A stretch of 64,000 nt of DNA from an uncultured Eubacteriales bacterium (GCA_902801165.1 CADCHI010000002.1:1-64000), one strand, 5' to 3'; shown: positions 1 to 8,571, counted from the first letter of the stretch. Program-made: numbers and translations. Notes: generated by a model not told the origin, from the letters alone.

Positions 1-672
1 CGTGAGCCCAAGGTCTTCCTGATGGACGAGCCTCTGTCCAACCTGGACGCCAAGCTGCGCGTGCAGATGCGTTCCGAGATCACCAAGCTGCACAAGAAGC
101 TGCAGACCACCTTCATCTATGTTACCCATGACCAGACCGAGGCCATGACGATGGGCTCCCGCATCGTGGTTATGAAGGACGGCTACATCCAGCAGGTTGA
201 CAGCCCGCAGAACCTGTATGACTATCCCGCCAACCTGTTCGTCGCCGGCTTCATCGGCATGCCCCAGATGAACATCTTCCGCGTCAAGCTGGAGAAGCGC
301 GGTGATGGCGTGTACGCAGTGTTCGGCAACAATTGCATCAAGGTGCCCGAGGGCAAGGTGCAGCGCATGACCGGCGACTACATCGGCAAGGAAGTCTTCA
401 TGGGCATCCGTCCTGAGAACATCTCCGATGACTCCGTGTTCACCTCCACCTATCCCGATGCCTGCATCGACGTGGATGTCGAGATCATCGAGCTGATGGG
501 CTCTGAGACCTACCTGTACATGACCACCAGCGGCAAGGACGAGAACTTCATTGCCCGCGTTGATCCTCGCACCACCTCCCGCGGCGGCGACAAGATCAAG
601 GTTGGCTTCGACGTCAATCGCCTCCACTTCTTCGATGTGGAAACCGAGAAGACCATCCTGTCCCGCGACTAA
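1..672 (+). CDS. Sugar ABC transporter ATP-binding protein, 3' part (UgpC/MsmK family)
   Basis: The gene enters from the left edge: codons from base 1 are in frame with the first ATG at 22. The visible 223 residues begin at the Walker B motif ([11 protein letters not shown], with D-loop), then the H-loop region ([10 protein letters not shown]), and end with the TOBE/OB domain typical of MalK/UgpC/MsmK ATPases (FMGIRPENI). Such subunits energise carbohydrate importers (CUT1 family) from the cytoplasmic face and are often shared between several permeases. The Walker A and signature motifs lie outside the window. The specific sugar cannot be told. A GC-rich hairpin follows the stop codon. Confidence 0.9.
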   Translation, partial: REPKVFLMDEPLSNLDAKLRVQMRSEITKLHKKLQTTFIYVTHDQTEAMTMGSRIVVMKDGYIQQVDSPQNLYDYPANLFVAGFIGMPQMNIFRVKLEKRGDGVYAVFGNNCIKVPEGKVQRMTGDYIGKEVFMGIRPENISDDSVFTSTYPDACIDVDVEIIELMGSETYLYMTTSGKDENFIARVDPRTTSRGGDKIKVGFDVNRLHFFDVETEKTILSRD

Positions 673-690
673 TCCAACGGTATACGACGA

Positions 691-718
691 GCCCCGCCAG
701 CTGGCGGGGCTCGTTCCT
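691..718 (+). terminator. Palindromic terminator after the ABC ATPase gene
   Basis: A perfect 10-bp inverted repeat without spacer (GCCCCGCCAG/CTGGCGGGGC, 691-710) is followed by a short T-rich stretch. It lies 18 bases after the stop codon and also just beyond the end of the convergent minus-strand gene, so it could serve both directions. Confidence 0.6.
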
Positions 719-1586
719 TATATAGCGTTTAAAAAACGCAGTACTTTGTTTATTTCAATCAAGTCTTCCGATACGAACTTTTGAAACTCATAGAATGCTT
801 CTGTTTGAAACTCACCTGGAACACTGTCTTCTGGATATTCCTCGCCCCATTGTTCATTATCCCATATTTGATTCGCTTTTCTGACAGAAAAACAGTATCT
901 CTGTCTTCCTTCGGAAACAATGCTCATCATTGGAATTGAGCCGTTATCTTTTGTATATTTCATATAATAGGCATATAGGGTCGTAACCCTTCGCTCATCC
1001 ATCATCAAAAGATAGAAAATGCTTTCTATTATGGTATCTGACTGCTTGAGGATCCTTTCATGAATCCATGGAGCATACAGCAAGCCCGCATATAATTCAT
1101 TTCCATATTGTCTTGCTCTGTTTGTCCAATAGGATTCTTCCTCTTTCATTCTATCTTCAAAAGCAGCCGGAGACAATAAGCTCATATTCCTGATGGGGAC
1201 AGTGAAACCCATACCATTTTCTGTATGGTTGTGTGGCATCTATAAGGATCCATCTTTCAGCATCTCGAACCGCTGCACAGATATGATCTTGTTCATTGCC
1301 GTAACAATCTTTATGAACATATGCATACATTGCGTCATATCCCAGTTTCGACAGCACAGAGACTGTGAGATTTGAATAATCGCCGCAAGTGCCGGATCGC
1401 ATGGACAGAACCATCCAGATCGCTTCTCTGCAAAGGAAAAAAAGGAGCGTTCAATCTGCTGTATTCGACATTTTTATCAAACCATGCCAACAGCTCATTT
1501 GATATTGTTTTTATATCGCTTCTGTCGCTGATACTGTTTTTTATGAAAACATCTATTCTCTTGTCATAAGGATGAATATATGTCAT
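718..1586 (-). pseudogene. Transglutaminase-like protein, broken by two frameshifts
   Basis: Three overlapping minus-strand frames (1586-1335, 1414-1157, 1239-718) join into one protein of about 288 residues if one base is removed near 1411 and one near 1178. The repaired middle part carries a transglutaminase-like Cys-His-Asp core: RSGTCGDYSN (Cys), EQDHICAAV (His), ILIDATQPYR (Asp). At both breaks the flanking frames join smoothly (SDLD to VLSMRSGTC; HQEYEL to LSPAAFEDR), so single-base insertions or sequencing errors are the simplest explanation. The region is clearly more AT-rich than its neighbours, which suggests acquisition from another source. Function of the intact protein is unknown beyond the fold. 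It sits alone, convergent to the ABC ATPase gene and downstream of tRNA genes. Confidence 0.7.
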
Positions 1587-1644
1587 AACGCAACCTCAAA
1601 CCCAGATTCTGTGAAATGATTATAGCATTTTCAACTTTATAAAA

Positions 1645-1690
1645 CAGCAAAACCTCTATTGTCATGGTAGACAAAAGAGGTTTCTTTTGG
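1645..1690 (-). terminator. Terminator downstream of tRNA-Ser
   Basis: A 14-bp stem (AAACCTCTTTTGTC / GACAATAGAGGTTT on the minus strand, arms at 1683-1670 and 1663-1650) is followed by a T-rich tail. It starts 8 bases after the tRNA 3' end. Confidence 0.7.
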
Positions 1691-1779
1691 CGGAGAAGGA
1701 GGGATTTGAACCCTCGCGGCAGTTATCCCACCCTACTCCCTTAGCAGGGGAGCCCCTTCGGCCTCTTGGGTACTTCTCC
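1691..1779 (-). tRNA. tRNA-Ser (anticodon GCU)
   Basis: An 89-base cloverleaf of class II type: acceptor strands GGAGAAG/CTTCTCC pair perfectly, the anticodon arm is CTCCC-CTGCTAA-GGGAG with anticodon GCU, a long variable arm follows, and the T arm is GAGGG-TTCAAAT-CCCTC with discriminator G. It decodes AGC/AGU serine codons. It begins one base after a truncated tRNA-Ser(UGA) and must be processed from a transcript that starts upstream of that remnant. Confidence 0.93.
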
Positions 1780-1780
1780 A

Positions 1781-1832
1781 CGGTATTACTGGTTTTCAAG
1801 ACCAGCGCCTTAAACCACTCGGCCATCTCTCC
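1781..1832 (-). pseudogene. Truncated tRNA-Ser (anticodon UGA), 5' half only
   Basis: The 52 bases contain the acceptor 5' strand and D arm of a serine tRNA (GGAGAGATGGCCGAGTGG), an intact anticodon arm CTGGT-CTTGAAA-ACCAG (anticodon UGA), and the start of the variable arm (TAATACCG). The rest of the variable arm, the T arm and the acceptor 3' strand are missing: the sequence passes straight into the complete tRNA-Ser(GCU). This looks like a deletion, or assembly collapse, between two tandem tRNA-Ser genes. It cannot fold into a full tRNA. Confidence 0.8.
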
Positions 1833-1853
1833 TGAACCAAACCAGCGAAGACT

Positions 1854-1882
1854 ATTATAGCAGATAATCCTGTGTCTGTCAA
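1854..1882 (-). promoter_or_regulatory. Sigma-A promoter of the tRNA-Ser transcript
   Basis: On the minus strand TTGACA (1882-1877) and TATAAT (1859-1854) are separated by exactly 17 bases, a perfect consensus. The start site should lie near 1847, about 15 bases before the truncated tRNA-Ser(UGA). Confidence 0.85.
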
Positions 1883-1933
1883 TATTATGAGGGGACTTTT
1901 TCTTCTTTAAATTTGAAGGACAAGGCGCTCATG

Positions 1934-1962
1934 GGTGGAGCGCCGTTTGTCGGTGCTCCACC
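1934..1962 (-). terminator. Possible terminator hairpin of pepF
   Basis: An 8-bp stem (GGTGGAGC/GCTCCACC) with a 13-base loop lies 22 bases after the pepF stop codon. There is no adjacent T-run, so it may be a weak terminator or an mRNA 3'-end stabiliser. Confidence 0.35.
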
Positions 1963-1984
1963 ATCCCACCCATGACATTCTTGA

Positions 1985-3763
1985 TTACAGCAGCTTCCTG
2001 AGCTCCTCCAGCGTGTCCGCAAACACCGACAGCGCCTCGCGGATGGCCGTCGTGCCCGAGCGCAGGTCCACGCCCGCCACCTTCAGCTCCTCCAGCGGGT
2101 AGTCGCTGCCGCCCAGCGTGAGGAAGCGCAGATAGTCCGAGGCGTCGCCGGTCTTGAGGATGTGCGTGGCGATGGCCACGGCGCTGGAATAGCCGGTGGC
2201 GTACTGATAGACGTAGAAGGCGTTGTAGAAATGGGGAATCCTCGCCCACTCCGTGTCGCCAAAGGCGTTGATCTCCGCGCCGTCATAGTAGAGCGCGTTC
2301 AGGTCGTGGAACACCTGGTTCAGCGTCTGCGCGGTCAGCGGCGTGCCGGCCTGGCACAGCTCGTGGGCCTTGCGCTCGAACTCCGCGAACAGGGTCTGAC
2401 GGAATACCGTGGTCCTGAACTCCTCCAGGAAGTGGTTCAGCAGGTAGGCCTTGCGCTTGGCGTCCGTCTCCTTCTCCAGCAGGTAGCGCATCAGCAGAAC
2501 CTCGTTCACCGTGGAGGCCACCTCGGCCACGAAGATCCTGTAGCCGTGGTTCGGATAGGCCTGCTCCCGGTCGGAGAAGTAGGAGTGCATCGCGTGGCCC
2601 AGCTCGTGGGCCAGCGTAAACGCGTCGTTCAGCTTGCCGGAATAGTTGAGCAGCACGTAGGGGTGCGCGCCGTAGACGCCGCTGGAGAAGGCACCGGTGG
2701 TCTTTCCAGGGTTCTCGTAGACGTCGATCCAGCGCTCCTCAAAGGCGCGGTCCAGCAGGTGCTGGTACTCCTCGCCCAGGGGCTTCAGCGCCTCCTTGAC
2801 CAGCGCTTTCGCCGCGTCAAAGGGCATGTCGAATTCCACGTCCTCCATGATCGGCACGTAGAGGTCGTAGAGGTTCAGGGATTCGAGGCCCAGCGCCTTC
2901 TGCCGCAGGGCGAGGTATGCCTTCATCGTGGGCAGCGCGTCGTGCACGGACTCGATCAGCCCGTCGTACAGGCTCACCGGAACGTTGTCGCCGAACAGCT
3001 TCGCCTCGCAGGCACCCTCGTAGCCCCGCACGTTGGCGTTGAAGCAGTTCATCTTCACCGCGCCGCCGTAGATAGAAGCCAGCGTGTTGATGTACTTGGC
3101 GAAGCCGTCGAAATAGGTCTCAAAGGCCTCCTTGCGCACGGCCTGGGAGCGGCTCTCCCGGAAGACGCCGAAGCTGCCGTGGGTCAGCGGAACGAGCTCC
3201 CCCGCCTCGTCGTGGACGTCCGGGAAGCGCATGTCCACGCTCTCGAACATATCGAAGGTGTTGCCGGGGTTCTGGGCGATCTCGCCCAGCATGGCCATCA
3301 TCCGCTCCCGCTGGTCGTCCAGCATGTGCTCGCGGCTGCGGGTGAGGTCCTCCAGTTCGTGGCGGTAGACCCTGAGACCGTCGTCCTCCATCCACTGTGC
3401 CAGCTGTTCCTGGGGAATGGAGAGGATCTCGGGGCCGACGAACGCCGTGGCAGTCTCCAGCGCCACGCTCAGGCTGATGGCCCGCGCCTCCATCTCCTGG
3501 CTGCGGGGGTCGCCGTTGTCCACCGCCTTGGAGAGGAACGCGTAGTCCACGACGCGCTCGGCCAGCTCCTCCACGCGGTACATCTCGTCGAGGCCCGCCT
3601 TCAACTGCTCCTTGGAAACGCTCAGCGTGCCGGGGAGCTTCTCCAGGTCCTTCACGGCCTGCTCGGCCTCGTCGTAGGCGCGGCTCCATGCCGCCTCGTC
3701 CTTGAAGATCGGCGACAAATCCCACTGGGTGCTCGGGTCCATATCCTTGCGCTGTATGCTCAT
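1985..3763 (-). CDS. pepF: Oligoendopeptidase F (M3 metallopeptidase)
   Basis: Cytoplasmic zinc oligopeptidase of 592 residues, the usual size for PepF, that cleaves peptides of roughly 7-17 residues during peptide turnover. The protein has the M3B N-terminal region (SPIFKDEAAW, then a long helical domain) and the catalytic signature HELGHAMHS with its downstream glutamate (AEVASTVNE). The start chosen is the ATG at 3763, because GGAGG lies 8 bases upstream; the frame opens 24 bases earlier but without a ribosome binding site. It is monocistronic: the next minus-strand gene upstream ends in its own terminator. Confidence 0.95.
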   Translation of the reverse strand: MSIQRKDMDPSTQWDLSPIFKDEAAWSRAYDEAEQAVKDLEKLPGTLSVSKEQLKAGLDEMYRVEELAERVVDYAFLSKAVDNGDPRSQEMEARAISLSVALETATAFVGPEILSIPQEQLAQWMEDDGLRVYRHELEDLTRSREHMLDDQRERMMAMLGEIAQNPGNTFDMFESVDMRFPDVHDEAGELVPLTHGSFGVFRESRSQAVRKEAFETYFDGFAKYINTLASIYGGAVKMNCFNANVRGYEGACEAKLFGDNVPVSLYDGLIESVHDALPTMKAYLALRQKALGLESLNLYDLYVPIMEDVEFDMPFDAAKALVKEALKPLGEEYQHLLDRAFEERWIDVYENPGKTTGAFSSGVYGAHPYVLLNYSGKLNDAFTLAHELGHAMHSYFSDREQAYPNHGYRIFVAEVASTVNEVLLMRYLLEKETDAKRKAYLLNHFLEEFRTTVFRQTLFAEFERKAHELCQAGTPLTAQTLNQVFHDLNALYYDGAEINAFGDTEWARIPHFYNAFYVYQYATGYSSAVAIATHILKTGDASDYLRFLTLGGSDYPLEELKVAGVDLRSGTTAIREALSVFADTLEELRKLL

Positions 3764-3884
3764 CGGTCTACCTCCGTTTGATTTCATTGATTACAGTATA
3801 TCCCTTGACAGGCGGTTTCTCAAGGGCTTTTGGACAACTTCACACATTTTTCTCAGGTGGTCGGAGATTTCCGATCCATAGGTA

Positions 3885-3916
3885 TAAAAATGGCGGCCGC
3901 AGACGCAGCCGCCCTA
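3885..3916 (-). terminator. Intrinsic terminator of the two-component operon
   Basis: On the minus strand a GGCGGC/GCCGCC-type GC stem is followed by ATTTTTAT, 11 bases after the histidine kinase stop codon. Confidence 0.75.
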
Positions 3917-3926
3917 TGTAAGATTG

Positions 3927-5801
3927 TTATTCGGATGCCTCCGGTTCCGCCATCCTCCTGCGCCTGCGCCTCGGGTTGAGGTCCTCCGCCTTTTTCAGCG
4001 TAAAGGTGAACTCCGCGCCCTTTCCGGGCTCGCTCTTGGCGGAGATGTCGCCGTCCATCAGACGGGTCACGAGCCGGGCGATGGACAGGCCCAGGCCGGT
4101 CCCCGTGGTCCGCATGCGGGATTTGTCCGCCTTGTAGAAGCGCTCGAAGATCAGCGGCAGGTCCTTCGGCTCGATGCCGCAGCCCGTGTCCCGGACGCCC
4201 ACGGCGATGTTCTCCCCGTCGTCCCGGGCAAACACCGTGACCTTGCCGCCCGCGGGCGTAAAGCTCAGGGCATTGTCGATCAGGATCACCAGCACCTGGG
4301 TGATGCGGTTCTCATCGCCCATGCAGGCCAGGGGCGAATCATCCGTCTCCAGTGCCATCGTCACACCCGCCTGATCGGCGAGCTTGTCCATGCTGTGCAT
4401 GGCGGATTCCAGTATGCCCCGAAGCTCCATGGGTTCGAGCTCCAGCGTGACGCGGCCCTCCTGGAGGCGCGAGATGTCCAGCATCTCCCCCACAAGTTTT
4501 TCGAGGCGTATGGTCTCCTTCAGGATGACCCTGTAGCACTCCTCGCGCTCCTCCTCCGTCTCCATGATGCCGTCGATCAACGGCTCCACCATGCCGCGGA
4601 TGCCCGTCAGCGGCGTGCGCAGCTCGTGTGAAATGTTGGCGATGTATTCCCGGCTCAGCTGCTCCATGCGCTGGGCTTCGGACACGTCCCGAAGCAGGCA
4701 GATCGTGCCCTGAATCTCTCCGTCCTCGCCCCTCGACGAGGACACGGTGGCGTGGAGCGCTCGCCCGGAGGGATTGGTCCACAGCAGGTTTTCCATGCTG
4801 CCCGTCTCCATGCAGCGCGTGACGACCTGCCTCAGGGGCTGGTAGAAGGGGCTCTCCCCCGCCTCGCCCAGAAAGACCTCGGCGGAGGGAAGCTCCGCGA
4901 ACTCCAGGAAGGCCTGGTTTACGTGAACGATGCGCCATTTTCGGTCAAAGGCGATCAGACCCTCGCCCATGTCGGAGATGACCAGCTGCAGCTTGTCGCG
5001 CTCCTTGCGCAGGTTCCGTATCACGTCCAGCAGGCGGCCGGACATGCTGTTCAGGGCCCGGCCCAGGTCGCCGATCTCATCCCTGGGAAGGCCCCGGATG
5101 CGCTCGGCGTAGACGCCGTCCTCCATTCGGCGGGCGGCCTGGGTCAGCCGCTGGATCGGGCCGACCAGCATGCGCGTCTGCTGCATGGAGAGCACGACGG
5201 CCAGCACGACTGCCACCGCCATGATGATCAGCAGCATGAATCCTATGGCCCGCGACAGCGTGTGCAGCTGCGTCACGGGCTGGACCAGTATGATGCCGCC
5301 GCGCACATTTCCTTCGACGTCCCGTATGGGAGCGCCGGCAAATATGATGACTTCCTGGGCAAACTCAAAGCGTTGGACGGCGGAAACCGATTCTCCGCCG
5401 AGCACCCGGGCGCCGAACTGCCGGTCGATGGAGTCCAGCATCTCTACCCAGAGAAAGTCTTCGTAGTTGTCCTCGTCCGAATTGGCGGAATACTGGCGCA
5501 TTCGCATGGATTCGCCGTCCACGTCCAGGAAGAACACCTTCGCGTGGGTCAGGTCCTCGAACAGGCGCACCGACCTGCGGCTGGGGAACATCCTGCCGTT
5601 TTCGTCCTCCCGACAGCTTGCGGCCATCTGCTTCGCGTAGTCTGAGAGCTGGCCCCGGCGCATGCCGCGGATGTACTGCGCGCTGAGCATGTAGCTGAGC
5701 AGCGTCGTCAGCACGATGACCGCCACGGCCAGCGTGAGGTGACTGATCAGCGTCTTTGCGCCGATGCCCGGCGAGCTTCGGCGCGCGCGCGAAAAGCCCA
5801 C
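3927..5801 (-). CDS. Sensor histidine kinase (PhoR/WalK-like)
   Basis: Membrane sensor kinase of 624 residues. Two transmembrane segments (about 20-40 and 185-207) flank an extracytoplasmic sensor domain. HAMP (about 208-262) and PAS (about 270-375) domains follow, then HisKA with the phosphoacceptor in ANISHELRTPLTG (His-392), and an HATPase_c domain with N box (NALSFTPAGG), G1 (VRDTGCGI) and G2 (TGTGLGLSIARLV). Start is a GTG 3 bases after the response regulator stop, without a clear ribosome binding site, so translational coupling is likely. The C-terminus is very basic (RRRRRR-type). The ligand is unknown; the domain order matches kinases that sense cell-envelope or phosphate status. Its partner is the regulator just upstream. 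Confidence 0.93.
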   Translation of the reverse strand: MGFSRARRSSPGIGAKTLISHLTLAVAVIVLTTLLSYMLSAQYIRGMRRGQLSDYAKQMAASCREDENGRMFPSRRSVRLFEDLTHAKVFFLDVDGESMRMRQYSANSDEDNYEDFLWVEMLDSIDRQFGARVLGGESVSAVQRFEFAQEVIIFAGAPIRDVEGNVRGGIILVQPVTQLHTLSRAIGFMLLIIMAVAVVLAVVLSMQQTRMLVGPIQRLTQAARRMEDGVYAERIRGLPRDEIGDLGRALNSMSGRLLDVIRNLRKERDKLQLVISDMGEGLIAFDRKWRIVHVNQAFLEFAELPSAEVFLGEAGESPFYQPLRQVVTRCMETGSMENLLWTNPSGRALHATVSSSRGEDGEIQGTICLLRDVSEAQRMEQLSREYIANISHELRTPLTGIRGMVEPLIDGIMETEEEREECYRVILKETIRLEKLVGEMLDISRLQEGRVTLELEPMELRGILESAMHSMDKLADQAGVTMALETDDSPLACMGDENRITQVLVILIDNALSFTPAGGKVTVFARDDGENIAVGVRDTGCGIEPKDLPLIFERFYKADKSRMRTTGTGLGLSIARLVTRLMDGDISAKSEPGKGAEFTFTLKKAEDLNPRRRRRRMAEPEASE

Positions 5802-5804
5802 GGC

Positions 5805-6521
5805 TTACGGCTTGGGCGCGCCGTCCACCTCAAAGCGATAGCCGACGCCCCAGACCGTCTTGATATCCCAGTCGTTATCGTCGCTGCACAGCTTTGCGCG
5901 AATGCGCTTGATGTGGCTGTCCACCGCGCGGGTGTCGCCGAGGAAGTCATAGCCCCAGATGTTCTGCAACAGGTGCTCCCGGCTGAATACCATGCCGGGG
6001 TTGCTGGCCAGCGTCCAGAGGATCTCCGTCTCCTTCGGCGTGCACTGCACGGGCGTGCCGTTCACCTTCACGGTGAAGGCGTTCATGTCGATGTCCAGGT
6101 TGCCGACCACCAAGTGGGCCGAGCGGTCCTCCGACTTCATCTCGTGCATGCGGCGCAGCACCGCCTTCACCCGGGCGAGCACCTCCCGGGGGCTGAAGGG
6201 CTTGGTGATGTAGTCGTCCGCGCCCATCTCCAGGCCCAGCAGCTTGTCGAACTCCTCGTCCTTCGCGGTGAGCATGATGATGGGCAGGTTGCTCTCCTTG
6301 CGCACCTCGCGGCACACGCCGAGGCCGTCCATGCCGGGCATCATGATGTCCAGTATGGCGATGTCCGGGTGCTGGTGATGGACCTGCTCCAGGGCCTGAT
6401 TGCCGTCAAAGGCGGATATCATCTGATAACCCTCCCGCCGGAAATAGGCGTTCAGGGACTGATGCACGTTGGGATCGTCGTCGGCGACCAATATCCTGTA
6501 ACCGCTGCGATGTTCTTCCAT
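5805..6521 (-). CDS. OmpR/PhoB-family response regulator
   Basis: DNA-binding regulator of 238 residues. The receiver domain shows the acidic pair and phosphoacceptor (LVADDDP, AILDIMMPGMDG), the conserved T and K (MLTAKDEE, YITKPFSP), and a C-terminal winged helix with VDSHIKRIRAKL and WGVGYRFEV. The start is the ATG at 6521, 7 bases after AAGGAGG; an ATG six bases earlier is too close to that site. It is the first gene of a two-gene operon with the histidine kinase. Regulated genes cannot be read from the sequence. Confidence 0.94.
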   Translation of the reverse strand: MEEHRSGYRILVADDDPNVHQSLNAYFRREGYQMISAFDGNQALEQVHHQHPDIAILDIMMPGMDGLGVCREVRKESNLPIIMLTAKDEEFDKLLGLEMGADDYITKPFSPREVLARVKAVLRRMHEMKSEDRSAHLVVGNLDIDMNAFTVKVNGTPVQCTPKETEILWTLASNPGMVFSREHLLQNIWGYDFLGDTRAVDSHIKRIRAKLCSDDNDWDIKTVWGVGYRFEVDGAPKP

Positions 6522-6794
6522 TTTCATCCCTCCTTGAGGTATAGGCCTACATTTTAACACATATTTTTGTCAAAACTGTGGCCAAGCGTGCGAATAATGA
6601 ATAACAGCCCAGCATATTCCTAAAGGCATATGCATATCATTATGGTGATCACGGCTGCGCTCCTTCGACACTATTTTACCACAGCGCAGCGCTTGCGGCA
6701 ACACATATGTCCGGCGACAAATTTTGCCGCGCAAGGCGGCGGGGAAAATCGCCGATAATAGCGATGCTGGTTTGCGGCGAAGGAGGCGAAGGAC

Positions 6795-7397
6795 ATGCGG
6801 AAGCTGCGCACCCTGACCGGCATGCCCGTGGTCTGCGGCAAGCGCAGGCTCGGACGGCTGGTACAGGTCAGCGTCGCGGAGGACCTGCGCCAGCTGGAGG
6901 GCATCTGGGTCAGCGCTGGCCTGCGGGGCGTGCGCTTCATCCCCTCGGAGCAGCTGGAGCTGGTGGGCAGGGTGGCTGTGGTCGCGGATGGCGAGGGCAG
7001 GCGGGCAAGGCTGCGGTCGACACCCCTGTTCAGGCGCGCCGTATCCTCCGACGGCCGGCGGCTGGGCGCGATTACCGGCGCGGAGATCGACGAGTTGACC
7101 TTCGCCGTCACGTCGCTGGAGCTCTCCGCCGGCCTCTGGGACGACCTGCTGCGAGGCCGGAGGTCCGTCAGCCGCTACACCGTGAACCGGGAGACCGGCG
7201 AGGTGGTCATAGACCCCGCCGACATAGAAAGGGAGGCATTCGGATATGAAGAGTGGCCTGATAAAGGGTCTCGTCACGGGCATGCTGATCGGCGGCTCCG
7301 CGGCGACGATCTTCGGCGTCCTGAACTGGCAGACGGAGCGAAGCTGGAACCGCCAGGCGAAGAAGACTGGCAGCTGGATATCCGACCGGGCCGATGA
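6795..7397 (+). CDS. PRC-barrel domain protein
   Basis: Frame of 200 residues with AAGGAGG 8 bases before the ATG. Two PRC-barrel-like halves are visible: MRKLRTLTGMPVV...GRLVQVSVAEDL and a second copy around LFRRAVSSDGRRLGAITGAEID. PRC-barrel proteins of this kind in Bacillota (YlmC/YrrD type) have poorly known roles. Residues after about 150 look non-conserved and overlap a convincing small gene in another frame, so the natural end may be near 7245 and the tail may be a stop-codon loss. It is first in a likely operon with the YtxH-like and AI-2E-type genes. Confidence 0.75.
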   Translation: MRKLRTLTGMPVVCGKRRLGRLVQVSVAEDLRQLEGIWVSAGLRGVRFIPSEQLELVGRVAVVADGEGRRARLRSTPLFRRAVSSDGRRLGAITGAEIDELTFAVTSLELSAGLWDDLLRGRRSVSRYTVNRETGEVVIDPADIEREAFGYEEWPDKGSRHGHADRRLRGDDLRRPELADGAKLEPPGEEDWQLDIRPGR

Positions 7398-7416
7398 GAT
7401 CGCCCGCAAGCTGTAA
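7246..7416 (+). CDS. Small membrane protein, YtxH-like
   Basis: A 56-residue frame. It starts MKSGLIKGLVTGMLIGGSAA, has one hydrophobic N-terminal segment (about residues 5-25) and ends in a charged, amphipathic tail (WNRQAKKTGSWISDRADEIA), the layout of YtxH-type gas-vesicle/stress proteins. GGGAGG lies 9 bases before the ATG. It overlaps the last 150 bases of the PRC-barrel frame in a different phase; the ribosome binding site and coherent protein pattern favour this reading. Function is not known. Confidence 0.7.
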   Translation: MKSGLIKGLVTGMLIGGSAATIFGVLNWQTERSWNRQAKKTGSWISDRADEIARKL

Positions 7417-7459
7417 TCCGACCGCGGGCCGGCGATTCCGGCCCGCACCTACATCCATT

Positions 7460-8506
7460 ATGACGGGCAAAGGCCGCGCTTTGTTCCTCGCCGAGCCGGG
7501 ACGGCTCCGCGTGGCGGCGGCTGTCGCCGCGATGCTGCTGGCGCTGTTCCTGCTCCGGCGCGCCGTCGGGCAGGTGCTCCTCCTCGCCCTTGGCGCGGCG
7601 CTGCTGGGCTTCCTCGCCGCGCCCCTCGCGGGCATCTTCGAGGGCAGGCTTTCCCGCCCGCTGGCGTCCCTGCTGGCCCTTGTAACATTTGGCACAGGGC
7701 TGGCGGCGCTCATATGGCTGCTGCTGCCCACGCTGCTTGCGCGACTGTCAGAGGTCTTTGCGCAGCTCCCGGAGACGCTCTCCGGCCTCACCGGGCAGCT
7801 CAACGGACTTCTGGAAGCTCTGGAGACGCGACTGCCGGGCGTGAGCCTTCCGCCGCTGGATCTTTCCGGGCTTGGGAACGCACTGCCGGGCCTCACGGCA
7901 GGGACCATCTCGGCGGCCGCGGGCCTCGCGGACCTTTCCGGGAAGCTGTCCATGATCGTGGTCCTCGCCTACTTCTTCCTGTGTGACCGGGACCAACTGC
8001 TGCTCAGGGCCGAGCTGCTGCTGCCGAGCCGGCTGCGCCCCATGGCGGTCGCCATGGGCAACGCCGTGTGCCGCGAGCTGCGGCTCTACCTGCGCGCTCA
8101 GCTGACCATCGCCGCGGCGGTCGCGGCGCTTTCGGGTATCGGCCTGATGCTCATCGGCGTGCGCGGCGCGCTGGCGCTGGGGCCGGTGATCGGCCTTTTG
8201 AACATGATCCCCTACTTCGGGCCGTTCATCGGCGGCGTGCCCGCGGTGTTGATCGGCCTCGGGGACGGCTGGAGCAAGGCGCTGATGACCCTGGCCGTGC
8301 TGCTGATCGTCCAGCAGCTGGACGGCTCCTGGATCTCCCCGCGCGTCATGGGCAGCCTGACGGGCTTCTCCCCGGCGCTGGTGCTCCTGGGCATCTACGG
8401 TGGCGCGCGGCTGGGAGGCATCGGCGGCATGCTGTTCGCCCTGCCGGTGATGATGTCCATCCGAACGCTGTTTAGAGTTTTTGTTCAAAAATGTGAAAAC
8501 ATTTGA
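7460..8506 (+). CDS. AI-2E family transporter (PerM/TqsA-like)
   Basis: Integral membrane protein of about 348 residues with 7-8 predicted helices. The C-terminal half carries family hallmarks: the LLNMIPYFGPFIGG motif, LIVQQLDGSWISPRVMG, and the final LGGIGGMLFALPVMM. Family members export autoinducer-2 or act as Na+/H+ antiporters; the substrate here is not predictable. The start is uncertain: the frame is open from 7394, ATG 7460 precedes the first helix, but no strong ribosome binding site is seen. It follows the YtxH-like gene, a combination that suggests co-expression. Confidence 0.85.
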   Translation: MTGKGRALFLAEPGRLRVAAAVAAMLLALFLLRRAVGQVLLLALGAALLGFLAAPLAGIFEGRLSRPLASLLALVTFGTGLAALIWLLLPTLLARLSEVFAQLPETLSGLTGQLNGLLEALETRLPGVSLPPLDLSGLGNALPGLTAGTISAAAGLADLSGKLSMIVVLAYFFLCDRDQLLLRAELLLPSRLRPMAVAMGNAVCRELRLYLRAQLTIAAAVAALSGIGLMLIGVRGALALGPVIGLLNMIPYFGPFIGGVPAVLIGLGDGWSKALMTLAVLLIVQQLDGSWISPRVMGSLTGFSPALVLLGIYGGARLGGIGGMLFALPVMMSIRTLFRVFVQKCENI

Positions 8507-8531
8507 TCTTTTGCGTATTATGTGCTATAAT
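8503..8531 (+). promoter_or_regulatory. Sigma-A promoter of ireB
   Basis: TTGATC (8503-8508) and TATAAT (8526-8531) are 17 bases apart, with an extended -10 TG at 8523. It overlaps the end of the transporter gene and starts transcription about 35 bases before ireB. Confidence 0.75.
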
Positions 8532-8571
8532 AACTTTGAGTGTGAATGCTTTGCTCGAAAGGCGGTGCGCT

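Noticed and set aside
2162..3781. 539-codon plus-strand open frame opposite pepF
   Set aside because: Antisense shadow with biased composition; pepF carries the HELGHAMHS motif and a ribosome binding site.
6570..7448. 292-codon minus-strand open frame over the PRC-barrel region
   Set aside because: No ribosome binding site or domain, and it is antisense to two plus-strand genes with good ribosome binding sites.
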